A DNA stretch of 64,000 nucleotides, from positions 99,639 to 163,638 of the forward strand of contig NZ_JARGEN010000026.1 in NCBI RefSeq assembly GCF_029211125.1, given 5' to 3'. Below the pieces are notes generated by a model. That model worked only from the letters and a program-made list of their open reading frames with translations. It made no database searches and had not been told where the DNA came from. Origin of the DNA: Curvibacter soli. GTDB lineage: Bacteria; Pseudomonadota; Gammaproteobacteria; Burkholderiales; Burkholderiaceae_C. Shown here piece by piece: positions 1 through 7,843 of this stretch (position 1 is its first letter; every line of letters starts with the position of its first letter). The position numbers were made by a program, and so were the translations under genes.

Positions 1-102
1 AGCCTGTTGGAGATGCGCTTCATCGTTTCCACTTGTTGTTTGCCTCTGTCTATTTATGAATCGTAGTCTGCCCCCAGCCTGGCGCACCAGACTGGGATAC
101 CC

Positions 103-579
103 TCAGATGCTGCGCAGCGCCATGCGGATCTCCGAGGCCAGGGCCGGGCGCAGCTCGGGCCGCACATAGCGCCCCACGTCCACCGACCGCCCCCGCGCGG
201 TCAGCCTGATCAGCGAGCGGTCGTCGGCGCGCGGCTCCACGCGCACCCAGGCGCGATCGAGTTCCGCGCGCAGCAGGCGCCCACCCTGCTCCAGTTCGAC
301 CACGAGCCGTCCATCATGCAGGTGGATATGCTCGCCGTCCGCAGCGTGTCGGGCATAGGCCAGCAGCGCGGCGCCCACGGCGGCCAGCTCGATGCCCGTG
401 AATCCCAGCACCAGCCTGGCACCCAGATACCAGAACCAGGCGCCGATGGCGAGCGACAGCGCGCACAGCGCCCCATACATCCAGCCGAGCTGGGTCGGCG
501 TGACGGAGCAGTTGCGCTGCAGCCGCCAGTCGACATCGCGGCCGGAGACCTGGGCGAAATGGAATGCGGTATGGGGCAC
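103..579 (-). CDS. DUF2244 family membrane protein
   Basis: The protein has the DUF2244 layout: an N-terminal motif around DWRLQRNCSVTP, two adjacent hydrophobic segments (from about GWMYGALCALSLAIGAW to LVLGFTGIELAAVGAALL), then a hydrophilic C-terminal domain ending in RPELRPALASEIRMALR. Its function is unknown; family members are inner-membrane proteins. I place the start at a GTG (158 aa) because the frame upstream to an ATG at 669 adds about 30 residues with no family character. That longer start would sit 3 bp beyond the stop of the upstream methyltransferase gene, so the two genes could be co-transcribed on the minus strand. Confidence 0.7.
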   Translation of the reverse strand: MPHTAFHFAQVSGRDVDWRLQRNCSVTPTQLGWMYGALCALSLAIGAWFWYLGARLVLGFTGIELAAVGAALLAYARHAADGEHIHLHDGRLVVELEQGGRLLRAELDRAWVRVEPRADDRSLIRLTARGRSVDVGRYVRPELRPALASEIRMALRSI

Positions 580-672
580 GTGCCAAGCTTTCGGAAGACT
601 GCTGCGCGGGAAAATGCCCTGGGAAGCTGTCCACGGAAATTTTAGCCTACACACAGCAGAGTTTGACAATTC

Positions 673-1584
673 TCAAGGACTTCGCGTTTTACCGCGCCCC
701 TGCCGCAGCGCAGCCTGCATGTCGCCCAGCGAGACGCTGCTCTGCGCGGCCACCTTGATGCGCGGCGCGGGCTTGAAGGCATGGCCGTAGATAACCTCGA
801 ACGTCAGCGCCAGCCGCCCGCCGTCCACCGGGTCGGCCAGCCGGTCGCACAGCGCCTGCTCCAGCCGCGCCCGCCAGTGTCGCCCGCGCAGCGCGGGAAA
901 GCGCGCGGGATGCAGGTTGCGGCCCAGTTCGCGCAGCTCCTGCAGTAACCGCGCGGGCGTGTCGAAGGTCAGGCGGATGCGCTCCATGTCCATCACCGGC
1001 TCGGCGAAGCCGGCGTGGATCAGCATGTCGCCCCAGTCGTGCATGTCGGTGAACTCATGGCCCGCCGCAGGCCAGCCCAGCGCCGCGTAGAGCGCGCGCA
1101 GTTCGCGCACCGTGTCGGGCCCGAGGCAGGAGAACATGAGGAAGCCGTCCACTGCGATGGAGCGGTGCCACTGCGCGATCAGCGCCCGCGGGTCGGCGGC
1201 CATGTGCAGCCCCATGTTGGCCCAGAGCATCTGCACGCTGCCCAAGGCGGGCGGCTCCCAGCGCAGGGCGGGCGCCGTCCAGCGCGCGGCATTCCACCAG
1301 GGGCGCTCCAGCGCCGCGCGTGCGGCCTGGGCGAGCGGGCCTTCGGGCTCCACCACATGGCACAGCGCCTGCGGGAAGCGCTTGGCCACCAGCGCATGGG
1401 CCTGCAGGCCGCCGCGCACGGCACCCCAGTCGCACCAGGCGGCGGGCTGCAGCGTGATCCACTGCAGCCGCTCCTGCATGCGCCGCCCCACCTCCTCGTG
1501 CAGCCAGGGCGACAGCGGCGGCGCGGCGTGCGCCCAGCGCGCGGCGGCGGCGGAGTCGATGGTCGGAGGGCGCTCTTCAGTCAT
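673..1584 (-). CDS. BioC-like SAM-dependent methyltransferase
   Basis: A 303-aa protein resembling the BioC/malonyl-ACP methyltransferase-like proteins of Comamonadaceae. Recognisable parts are the late motif DGFLMFSCLGPDTVRELR, the following HEFTDMHDWGDMLIHAGFAEPVMDMER segment in two parts, and a C-terminal FEVIYGHAFKP motif typical of BioC relatives. SAM-binding motif I is degenerate: where D-x-G-x-G-x-G is expected, the sequence reads CDWGAVRGG. The start is the ATG just inside the divergent junction with comF, only 27 bp away. A biotin-synthesis role is inferred from family resemblance only; no other bio genes are in the window. Confidence 0.75.
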   Translation of the reverse strand: MTEERPPTIDSAAAARWAHAAPPLSPWLHEEVGRRMQERLQWITLQPAAWCDWGAVRGGLQAHALVAKRFPQALCHVVEPEGPLAQAARAALERPWWNAARWTAPALRWEPPALGSVQMLWANMGLHMAADPRALIAQWHRSIAVDGFLMFSCLGPDTVRELRALYAALGWPAAGHEFTDMHDWGDMLIHAGFAEPVMDMERIRLTFDTPARLLQELRELGRNLHPARFPALRGRHWRARLEQALCDRLADPVDGGRLALTFEVIYGHAFKPAPRIKVAAQSSVSLGDMQAALRQGRGKTRSP

Positions 1585-1611
1585 GGCGGGGCGTGTGAGT
1601 ATATTGAGCCG

Positions 1612-2331
1612 ATGTTTCGCCGCGCTCTCGCAGGGATATCGTCGCGCATCGCCAGCCAGTGCGCGTTTTGCCACGCCTGGCCGGCCCGGCCCGTGTGCGG
1701 GGCCTGCGTGGCGCGCTTCGCGCAGCCCATTGCACGCTGCCGCACCTGCGCCCTGCCCTTGCCGGCGGCATCCGTGACAGACAGTGCCGCGCAATGCGGC
1801 GCCTGCCTGCGCCACGCGCCGCCGCTCGATGCCTGCGTGGCGGCGGTGGACTACGCCTACCCGTGGTCGGACGCGATCACCCGCTTCAAGTTCGAAGGCG
1901 ACACCGGTTGGGCTCGCCCGCTGGCCGATCTGCTGCGCCACACACCCTGGGCCGAGCCCGCGCTGGACGCGGCAGACCTCGTGCTGCCCATGCCGCTCGC
2001 GGATGCGCGCCTGCGCGAGCGCGGCTTCAACCAGGCACTGCTGCTGGCCCGGCACCTGGCGCCCGGCAAGACGCACGGCGGCCTGCTGCTGCGCCTGCGC
2101 GCCACGCCGCCGCAGGCCCGGCTGACACGCGCGGAGCGCCTGCGCAGCGTGCAGGGCGCGTTCATGGCCGACCCGCTGCATGCCGCACTGCTGCAGGGCA
2201 AAGGCGTGCTGCTCGTGGACGACGTGATGACCAGCGGCGCATCGCTTTTCGCCGCCGCACAAGCATTGCGCACGGCGGGCGCGCGCTCGGTGGCGGCGCT
2301 CGTCGTGGCGCGCACGCCCGAGCCGGGCTGA
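1612..2331 (+). CDS. comF: ComF family phosphoribosyltransferase-like protein
   Basis: A 239-aa ComF/GntX-type protein. The N-terminal zinc-ribbon-like part has cysteine pairs CAFC, CGAC, CRTC and CGAC; the C-terminal half is a type I phosphoribosyltransferase fold with the PRPP-binding loop VLLVDDVMTSGAS and the upstream signature LPMPLADARLRERGFNQA. Family members support DNA uptake or an unassigned purine-linked function. The ATG lies 27 bp from the divergent methyltransferase ATG. A TATATT hexamer ends about 10 bp before the ATG, so the transcript may be leaderless or nearly so (inference). Confidence 0.88.
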   Translation: MFRRALAGISSRIASQCAFCHAWPARPVCGACVARFAQPIARCRTCALPLPAASVTDSAAQCGACLRHAPPLDACVAAVDYAYPWSDAITRFKFEGDTGWARPLADLLRHTPWAEPALDAADLVLPMPLADARLRERGFNQALLLARHLAPGKTHGGLLLRLRATPPQARLTRAERLRSVQGAFMADPLHAALLQGKGVLLVDDVMTSGASLFAAAQALRTAGARSVAALVVARTPEPG

Positions 2332-2352
2332 CGCCGCCGCGACAATACGCAC

Positions 2353-2844
2353 ATGTTCCACATCGTCCTGGTCGAGCCTGAAATCCCGCCCAACACCGGC
2401 AATGTGATCCGCCTGGCCGCCAACACCGGCTGCACGCTGCACCTGGTGGAGCCGCTGGGGTTCTCGATGGAAGACCGGCTCATGCGCCGCGCGGGGCTGG
2501 ACTACCACGAGTACGCCACCGTGCTGCGCCATGCCGGCTGGGACGCCTTCATGCACGCCGCGCGGCCCGACCCGGAACGCATCTTCGCCATGACCACGCA
2601 TGGCGCGCAGCCCATGCACGCGGCGCGGTTCATGCCCGGCGACTGGCTGGTGTTCGGCTCGGAAACGCGCGGGCTGGCGCCGGCACTGCGCGACGCATTA
2701 CCAGCGCGCCAGCGCCTGCGCCTGCCGATGCGCGCGGGCCAGCGCAGCCTGAACCTGTCGAACGCCGTGGCGGTGACGGTGTTCGAGGCCTGGCGCCAGA
2801 ACGGCTTCGCGGGCAGCGCGGACCGCCTGGCGCCAACGTCCTGA
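2353..2844 (+). CDS. trmL: tRNA (cytidine(34)-2'-O)-methyltransferase
   Basis: A 163-aa SPOUT-family methyltransferase matching TrmL in length and motifs. The N-terminal [19 protein letters not shown] is the family signature, [11 protein letters not shown] is the mid-domain glycine motif, and [20 protein letters not shown] forms the trefoil-knot SAM site. TrmL 2'-O-methylates the wobble base of tRNA-Leu isoacceptors. The gene follows comF by 21 bp on the same strand and probably shares its transcript. It converges on the parA-like gene with a 6-bp gap. Confidence 0.95.
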   Translation: MFHIVLVEPEIPPNTGNVIRLAANTGCTLHLVEPLGFSMEDRLMRRAGLDYHEYATVLRHAGWDAFMHAARPDPERIFAMTTHGAQPMHAARFMPGDWLVFGSETRGLAPALRDALPARQRLRLPMRAGQRSLNLSNAVAVTVFEAWRQNGFAGSADRLAPTS

Positions 2845-2850
2845 CACGGC

Positions 2851-3468
2851 TCACGCGTCAAGCCACGCGCAGATGCCCTCCCACTGGGCCAGATCCCTCC
2901 CCACGCGCCCAGGCGCCACGTCGAACAGCGACAGCCCGTGCGCGGCCAGATGGATGTAGTTCTGCGTGTGGCGCAGGTAGCCCAGCACCGGCAGGCCCAG
3001 CTTGTCCACGAAGCCGTGCAGTTGCTCGGCGGCGATGGTGCGCGCGTCCACACGCATGCCGATGATGCCCACCTGCAGCCGGTCGGCGTGGCGGTATTCG
3101 GCCAGCTCGTCGAGGAAGGGCTTGGTGGCGAAGATGTCGAACACGCTCGGCTGCAGCGGCACGATGACCTTGTCGGCGATCTTGAGCACGTCCTTGAAGC
3201 GCCAGCCATGCAGGCCCGCGGGGGTGTCGATCACCGCGTGCGTGGTGCCGTTGGGCGGACGGGCAATCAGTTCCGAGCCGATGTTCCAGGTGGCAATGGG
3301 CCGCGCCGCCGGGGGCCGCAGCTCCAGCCACAGGCGCGAGGACTGCTGGCGGTCCGCGTCGCCGAGCATCACGGCATGGCCCTGACTGGCATAGTAGCCC
3401 GCGATGTTCGTGGCCAGCGTCGACTTGCCGACGCCTCCCTTGGGATTCGCAACCACAACAACCGGCAT
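2851..3468 (-). CDS. ParA/MinD-like P-loop ATPase
   Basis: A 205-aa orphan ParA-type ATPase. The deviant Walker A KGGVGKST lies near residues 10-17, the switch region DADRQQSSRLW follows, and VIDTPAGLHG serves as motif II. No ParB or centromere-like sequence is nearby, so it is not an obvious partition pair. Related single-gene ParA proteins in Comamonadaceae position diverse cargos; the cargo is not visible here. A good Shine-Dalgarno (GAGGTTGTC) precedes the ATG on the minus strand. Just upstream lies a transposable-element nest, which may have displaced the native promoter. Confidence 0.85.
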   Translation of the reverse strand: MPVVVVANPKGGVGKSTLATNIAGYYASQGHAVMLGDADRQQSSRLWLELRPPAARPIATWNIGSELIARPPNGTTHAVIDTPAGLHGWRFKDVLKIADKVIVPLQPSVFDIFATKPFLDELAEYRHADRLQVGIIGMRVDARTIAAEQLHGFVDKLGLPVLGYLRHTQNYIHLAAHGLSLFDVAPGRVGRDLAQWEGICAWLDA

Positions 3469-3522
3469 GACAACCTCCTCGGCTTGTGAACGTGGCCGTA
3501 TGGTAGCGGCTGCGTCCGATTA

Positions 3523-3976
3523 CCTTGAAACGGCAGCTGGATGCGCCCGCCGGTGCCGTGATCGGGGTGCCAGGCAAGGCTGAGCGCTGCGGCTCCAATA
3601 GCACCTGCGCCCTGCAAGGGAGACGACGCGGCGGGCTGGTGCCCGCAAGGAGGAGCAACGCCGCATGGCGCGCCGAGCGCGGTGCTGGCAGGTGCATAGC
3701 GCTCTCACCTGCGAGGTGAACGCCACCGAAGCCATCAACGCTTGATCCTAAATCCGGCAGTTGAACCAACCGAAAAACTGAAGAAACCCAATATCCATGC
3801 GGGTTTCCAAAGACTTCAAGTGACTGCAGAGCAGTTCCAAATGGGTGAGTCTGGAAAGCATGGAAACTCAATGCGTGACAGGCACTTGCTCGAATTTTGG
3901 GGATTCAACTGCCGGAAATAGGTTGATTTCATGCGGCTTGGCAAGGGATGCAAAGCGGTCAACTGCCGTTTCAAGG
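3523..3976. mobile_element. MITE family A, copy 1, interrupted by a family A' element
   Basis: Element bounded by inverted ends CCTTGAAACGGCAGCTGG and, at the right, the complement of CCTTGAAACGGCAGTTGA. It is homologous to the copy at 46492-46730, including GTGCCGTGATCGGGGTGCCA and the internal AGGAGGAGCAACGCCGCATG block. It carries about 34 extra bp near 3582-3615 and is split by the 176-bp element at 3747-3922. Removing that element and one TTGAT leaves 273 bp. Only a shared TTA is visible as possible target duplication. There is no intact gene inside. Confidence 0.8.
3747..3922. mobile_element. MITE family A' (176 bp), nested in family A copy 1
   Basis: The 19-bp terminal inverted repeats are CCTAAATCCGGCAGTTGAA at the left and CCTATTTCCGGCAGTTGAA at the right (read inward), 17 of 19 identical. 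A perfect 5-bp target duplication TTGAT lies at 3742-3746 and 3923-3927. The uninterrupted family A copy at 46.5 kb shows the empty site, which proves insertion. A second copy of identical length is at 59310-59485. One reading frame stays open through both copies, but no transposase motif is seen. Confidence 0.9.
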
Positions 3977-3983
3977 TTACATA

Positions 3984-4033
3984 CAAAAAAAGCTGCCAGC
4001 GCTTGATATACAAGCGCTGGCAGCTATCTTTTT
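3984..4033 (-). terminator. Rho-independent terminator of the pca/bug operon
   Basis: A perfect 15-bp stem, AGCTGCCAGCGCTTG pairing with CAAGCGCTGGCAGCT, encloses a 5-nt loop. Minus-strand transcription then meets seven T residues. It lies 25 bp beyond the stop of the bug gene. The plus-strand side also has a short T tract, so it may act in both directions. The stem resembles the Comamonadaceae AGCGCT intergenic repeat found elsewhere in this window. Confidence 0.9.
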
Positions 4034-4057
4034 GGTAGTAAGTGCGGCGCAGCGGAA

Positions 4058-5056
4058 TCAGTCCACGCTGGCGCCAGACTCCTTCACCACCTTGCCCCAC
4101 TTGGCGGTTTCAGCCCGAATGAAGGCGGCGAACTGCTCGGGCGTCTCCACCACCGGGTCGGCGCCCTGCTCGCTGAGCTTCTTCATCACTTCGGGGTTGT
4201 TCAGAACCTTGAACAGCGCCGCGTCGATCTTGGCGATGACCTCGGGCGGCGTCTTGGCCGGGGCCAGCAAGCCGAACCACGAAGTGGCCTCGTAGCCGGG
4301 CACGAACTCACCGATGGCCGGCACGTCGGGCAGCTCGGGCGAGCGCTTGGCCGTGGTCACGGCGATGGGGCGCAGCTTGCCCGAGCGCACGTGCTGGATG
4401 GAAGACGGCATGTTGTCGAACATGATGGCGATCTGGTTGCCCAGCAGGTCCGTCACGGCGGGCGCGCTGCCCTTGTAGGGCACGTGCTGCATGGCTACGC
4501 CCGTCATCGACTTGAACAGCTCGCCCGAGAGGTGGATCGAGCTGCCGTTGCCCGCGGAACCGAAGTTGATCTTGCCCGGGTTGGCCTTGGCGTACGCGAT
4601 CAGCTCGGGCACGGTCTTGAACGGCTGCTGCGGGTTGGCGACCAGCAGGTTGGGCACGTTGGCCACGCGCGAGATCGGCGCGAAGTCCTTGATCGGGTCG
4701 AACGGCATCTTCTTGTAGAGCGACTGGTTGATGGCGTGCGTGCCCACCGTGCCCATGAAGAGGGTGTAGCCGTCGGGTGCAGCGCGCGCCACCAACTGGC
4801 CGCCGATGTTGCCGCCCGCGCCCGCGCGGTTGTCCACCACCACCTGCTGGCCGAGTTCGGGGCCGAGGTACTGGCCGACGACGCGTGCGAGGATGTCGGT
4901 GGTGCCGCCGGCCGCGAACGGCACGACGATGGTGATGACCTTGTTGGGATAGGCGCCCTGGGCCTGGGCCGGCACGGCACTGCCCAGCGCGAGCGTGGCG
5001 GCGAGGGCAGCCAGACCGAATGCGCGGCGCGGCAGTTGGGGACGGGAAGCAGACAT
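4058..5056 (-). CDS. Bug/TctC family tripartite tricarboxylate transporter substrate-binding protein
   Basis: A 332-aa periplasmic solute-binding protein of the Bug (TctC) family. The N terminus has a twin-arginine-like stretch (LPRRAFGLAALAATLALG) and an AQA cleavage site. Family motifs are ITIVVPFAAGGTTDILAR, VVDNRAGAGGNIGG, DGYTLFMG and FDPIKDFAPIS. Bug proteins capture carboxylates; the ligand is unknown, but the position as last gene of a beta-ketoadipate operon suggests an aromatic acid or derived dicarboxylate (inference). No tctA/tctB membrane genes are adjacent, as is usual for orphan Bug proteins. A strong AGGAGG precedes the ATG by 7 nt. Confidence 0.92.
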   Translation of the reverse strand: MSASRPQLPRRAFGLAALAATLALGSAVPAQAQGAYPNKVITIVVPFAAGGTTDILARVVGQYLGPELGQQVVVDNRAGAGGNIGGQLVARAAPDGYTLFMGTVGTHAINQSLYKKMPFDPIKDFAPISRVANVPNLLVANPQQPFKTVPELIAYAKANPGKINFGSAGNGSSIHLSGELFKSMTGVAMQHVPYKGSAPAVTDLLGNQIAIMFDNMPSSIQHVRSGKLRPIAVTTAKRSPELPDVPAIGEFVPGYEATSWFGLLAPAKTPPEVIAKIDAALFKVLNNPEVMKKLSEQGADPVVETPEQFAAFIRAETAKWGKVVKESGASVD

Positions 5057-5164
5057 GGAAGAACCTCCTGAATCAAATAGTGCCGCCGAAGCGCACTCGG
5101 GTTGCGGCAGGCCGCCTTGAGGGCAGCCCGCCAGGAAAAACGGTAGAGAAAGAGGGGCCGGAAA

Positions 5165-5896
5165 TCAGACCGGCGCCACGCCCAGCGTGGTGCCGCCGCA
5201 CACGTAGAGCACCTGGCCCGTGACGAAGCCGTTCTCGGGCGCGAGGAAGAACAGCGCGGCGCGCGCCACGTCTTCCGGCGTGCCCATGCGTCCCACGGCG
5301 ATGCTCTTGAGGATGCGCTCGGTCTGCGGCGCGCCCTCGGGGTTGCTCTGGCGGAACAGCTCGGTGGCGATGGGCCCCGGGCCGAGGGCGTTGACGGTGA
5401 TGCCATCGCGCCCCAGCTCCATGGCCAGCGTGCGCGTCATGCCGATCATGCCGGCCTTGGTGGCCGAGTAGACGATGCGCTCGGGCTTGCCCAGCGCGGC
5501 ACGCGACGACATGTTGACGATGCGCCCCTGCCTGCAGGCGCGCAGGCTCGGCAGGAACGCCTGCGTGAGCAGCAGCACGGCGCGCAGGTGCAGGCCGACC
5601 ACGTCGTCCAACTGCTGCGTGGTGGCCGTGTCGATGGTGCCGGGGCGCGTGGCGCCCGCGTTGTTGACGAGCGCGGTGACGTTGAAGCGCGCGGCGATGT
5701 CGGCGGCGCGCTGGCGCGTCTCGTCCTCCTTCGTCAGGTCGGCCTGGAACGAAGCGAGCTTCGGGTGCTCCCACTGCGGCGCAGCATAGTCGAGGTTGAC
5801 CACGGTGCGCCCCTGCCCGAGCAGCGCCTCGGCGATGGCACGGCCGATGCCGGAACTGGCGCCGGAGACGACGGTGGCTGCGGGTAGCTGGGACAT
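5165..5896 (-). CDS. SDR family NAD(P)-dependent oxidoreductase
   Basis: A classical short-chain dehydrogenase of 243 aa. Cofactor motif SGASSGIG is at the N terminus, NNAGA follows strand 4, the catalytic serine is in IVNMSSRAA, and the YSATK motif supplies the active-site Tyr and Lys. The C-terminal GQVLYVCGGTTLG matches the family. An ATG only 8 bp after the pcaF stop is used as start; a longer upstream frame overlaps pcaF. The substrate is unknown; as a pca-operon member it may act on an aromatic or hydroxyacyl intermediate (inference). Confidence 0.9.
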   Translation of the reverse strand: MSQLPAATVVSGASSGIGRAIAEALLGQGRTVVNLDYAAPQWEHPKLASFQADLTKEDETRQRAADIAARFNVTALVNNAGATRPGTIDTATTQQLDDVVGLHLRAVLLLTQAFLPSLRACRQGRIVNMSSRAALGKPERIVYSATKAGMIGMTRTLAMELGRDGITVNALGPGPIATELFRQSNPEGAPQTERILKSIAVGRMGTPEDVARAALFFLAPENGFVTGQVLYVCGGTTLGVAPV

Positions 5897-5904
5897 GGCG
5901 GGTT

Positions 5905-7110
5905 TCACACCTTCTCGAAGATGACGGCAATGCCCTGCCCCACGCCGATGCACATGGTCGCCAGCGCATAGCGCCCGCCCGTGCGGTGCAGGCGGCTGAC
6001 CGCCGTGGTGGCGAGCCGCGCGCCGCTGGCGCCCAGCGGGTGGCCGAGCGCGATGGCGCCGCCCCAGGCGTTGACGCGCGGGTCGTCGTCGGCCACGCCC
6101 AGTTGACGCAGCACAGCCAGCCCTTGCGCAGCGAAGGCTTCGTTGAGTTCGATCACGTCGATCTGGTCGAGCGTCAGGCCGGTCTGCGCCAGCACCTTCT
6201 GCGTCGCGGGCGCGGGGCCGATGCCCATGATGCGCGGCGCCACGCCGGCGGTGGCCATGCCGACCACGCGGGCCTTGGGCGTCAGACCACTCTTCCTGGC
6301 CGTGGCCTCGTCGGCCAGCAGCAGCGCGCAGGCGCCATCGTTCACACCGCTGGCGTTGCCCGCCGTCACCGTGCCGCCGGGGCGCACCACGGGCTTGAGC
6401 TTGGAGAGCGCCTCCAGGCTGGTTTCGCGCGGGTGCTCATCCTTGTCCACGACCAGCGCGTCGCCCTTCTTCTGCGGCACGGAGACGGGCGTGATCTCGG
6501 CGGCCAGGTGGCCAGCCTTTTGCGCCGCCACGGCGCGCAACTGCGAAGCCAGCGCCATCTTGTCCTGGTCTTCGCGGTTGATCTTGTAGTCGTCGGCCAC
6601 GTTCTCCGCCGTCTCGGGCATGGAATCGACGCCATACTTTTCCTTCATGCGCTTGTTGACGAAGCGCCAGCCGATGGTGGTGTCGTAGACCGCGTTGGTG
6701 CGGCTGAAGGCGCTCTCGGCCTTGGGCATGACGAAGGGCGCGCGGCTCATGCTCTCCACGCCGCCGGCAATCATCAGGCCAGCCTCGCCGGCCTTGATGG
6801 CGCGCGCCGCCGTTCCCACGGCGTCGAGCCCCGAGCCGCAGAGGCGGTTGATGGTGGCGCCCGACAGCGACACCGGCAGACCCGCGAGCAGCAGCGCCAT
6901 GCGGGCGACGTTGCGGTTATCCTCGCCGGCCTGGTTGGCGCAGCCGTAGAGCACGTCGGTCACGGCCTCCCAATCGACCTCGGGATTGCGCGCCACCAAC
7001 GCCTTCAGCGGCACGGCGCCCAGGTCGTCGGTGCGCACGGTGGAGAGCGCGCCGCCATAGCGCCCGAAGGGCGTGCGGATGGCGTCGCAGATGAAGGCTT
7101 GGGTGCTCAT
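5905..7110 (-). CDS. pcaF: 3-oxoadipyl-CoA thiolase
   Basis: A 401-aa thiolase, cleaving 3-oxoadipyl-CoA to succinyl-CoA and acetyl-CoA, the last step of the beta-ketoadipate pathway. Visible signatures are the nucleophilic cysteine in NRLCGSGLDAV (about residue 90), NEAFAAQ, GGAIALGHPLGASGAR with the catalytic His, and a C-terminal TMCIGVGQG with the second cysteine. The length and the GIGPAPATQKVL segment fit PcaF/PhaD rather than short acetoacetyl-CoA thiolases. It sits directly downstream of the CoA-transferase pair pcaIJ, which supports the assignment. Confidence 0.93.
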   Translation of the reverse strand: MSTQAFICDAIRTPFGRYGGALSTVRTDDLGAVPLKALVARNPEVDWEAVTDVLYGCANQAGEDNRNVARMALLLAGLPVSLSGATINRLCGSGLDAVGTAARAIKAGEAGLMIAGGVESMSRAPFVMPKAESAFSRTNAVYDTTIGWRFVNKRMKEKYGVDSMPETAENVADDYKINREDQDKMALASQLRAVAAQKAGHLAAEITPVSVPQKKGDALVVDKDEHPRETSLEALSKLKPVVRPGGTVTAGNASGVNDGACALLLADEATARKSGLTPKARVVGMATAGVAPRIMGIGPAPATQKVLAQTGLTLDQIDVIELNEAFAAQGLAVLRQLGVADDDPRVNAWGGAIALGHPLGASGARLATTAVSRLHRTGGRYALATMCIGVGQGIAVIFEKV

Positions 7111-7165
7111 GGCGGTTTCCTTGTCTCGAAGTGGAAGTGGAAGTGGAAAATGATGCAGGCGCGGA

Positions 7166-7810
7166 TCAGGCGGCGATGGGCAGGCCGACGAGCTTTTCCA
7201 GCTCGCCGTGTGACAGGCCCTCGACCTTGTCGATGAGCCTCAGCCCCTCGGGCCCGCAGGCGAAGGTGGCCAGGTCGGTGAAGATGCGCTTCACGCAGGC
7301 CAGCCCCGTGAGCGGGTAGGTGCATTCGCGCACGATCTTGCTCTCGCCCTTCTTGGTCAGCAGGTCCATCATCACCCAGGTCTGCTTGGCACCGATGGCG
7401 AGATCCATCGCGCCGCCCACGGCGGGGATGGCGCCGGGCTCGCCCGTGCTCCAGTTGGCGAGGTCGCCGCACACCGACACCTGGAACGCGCCGAGCACGC
7501 AGATGTCGAGGTGGCCGCCGCGCATCATCGCGAAGCTGTCGGCGTGGTGGAAATAGCTGCCGCCCGGCAGCAGGGTGATGGGCTGCTTGCCGGCGTTGAT
7601 GAGGTCGTAGTCCGCCGCGCCTTCAGCGGGTGCCGGGCCCATGCCGAGGATGCCATTCTCGCTGTGCAGCACCACTTCGATGCCGGCGGGAATGTGGTTG
7701 GCCACGAGGGTCGGCTGGCCGATGCCGAGGTTGACGACAGAGCCGTCGCGAATGTCCTGCGCCACGCGCTTGGCGAGTTCGTCTTTGCTTCTTTTTTGAT
7801 AGCTACTCAC
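7166..7810 (-). CDS. pcaJ: 3-oxoadipate CoA-transferase subunit B
   Basis: Beta subunit of a two-subunit class I CoA-transferase that activates 3-oxoadipate with succinyl-CoA. The catalytic glutamate motif is VLHSENGILGMGP, and GGAMDLAIGA is the other family hallmark. Two starts are possible. An ATG at 7843 overlaps the pcaI stop as ATGA. The GTG at 7810 has an AGGAG 8 nt upstream and gives a 214-aa protein starting (V)SSYQKRSKDELAKR, where homologues begin; I prefer it. The 33 bp between the two starts lie in a degenerate intergenic repeat, an odd place for coding sequence. Confidence 0.92.
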   Translation of the reverse strand: MSSYQKRSKDELAKRVAQDIRDGSVVNLGIGQPTLVANHIPAGIEVVLHSENGILGMGPAPAEGAADYDLINAGKQPITLLPGGSYFHHADSFAMMRGGHLDICVLGAFQVSVCGDLANWSTGEPGAIPAVGGAMDLAIGAKQTWVMMDLLTKKGESKIVRECTYPLTGLACVKRIFTDLATFACGPEGLRLIDKVEGLSHGELEKLVGLPIAA

Positions 7811-7843
7811 GCTTTTATCTCCTGCGCCAGAGGCCAATTTCAT
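7791..7843 (-). repeat. Degenerate Comamonadaceae-type intergenic repeat at the pcaJ start
   Basis: Read on the minus strand this holds GGCCTCTGGCGC ... AGCTATCAAAA, the complement of the pattern TTTGATAGCT ... GCGC ... GAGGCCAA seen in similar form at 13531 and 20801. It spans the overlapping ATG of pcaJ and the preferred GTG start and includes the AGGAG Shine-Dalgarno. The family assignment is by eye. Confidence 0.5.

Noticed and set aside
673..2619. A 648-codon minus-strand open frame through the methyltransferase, comF and trmL region
   Set aside because: The upstream two thirds are antisense to comF and trmL, which have clear family motifs; high GC creates long spurious frames. Only the last 303 codons are kept.
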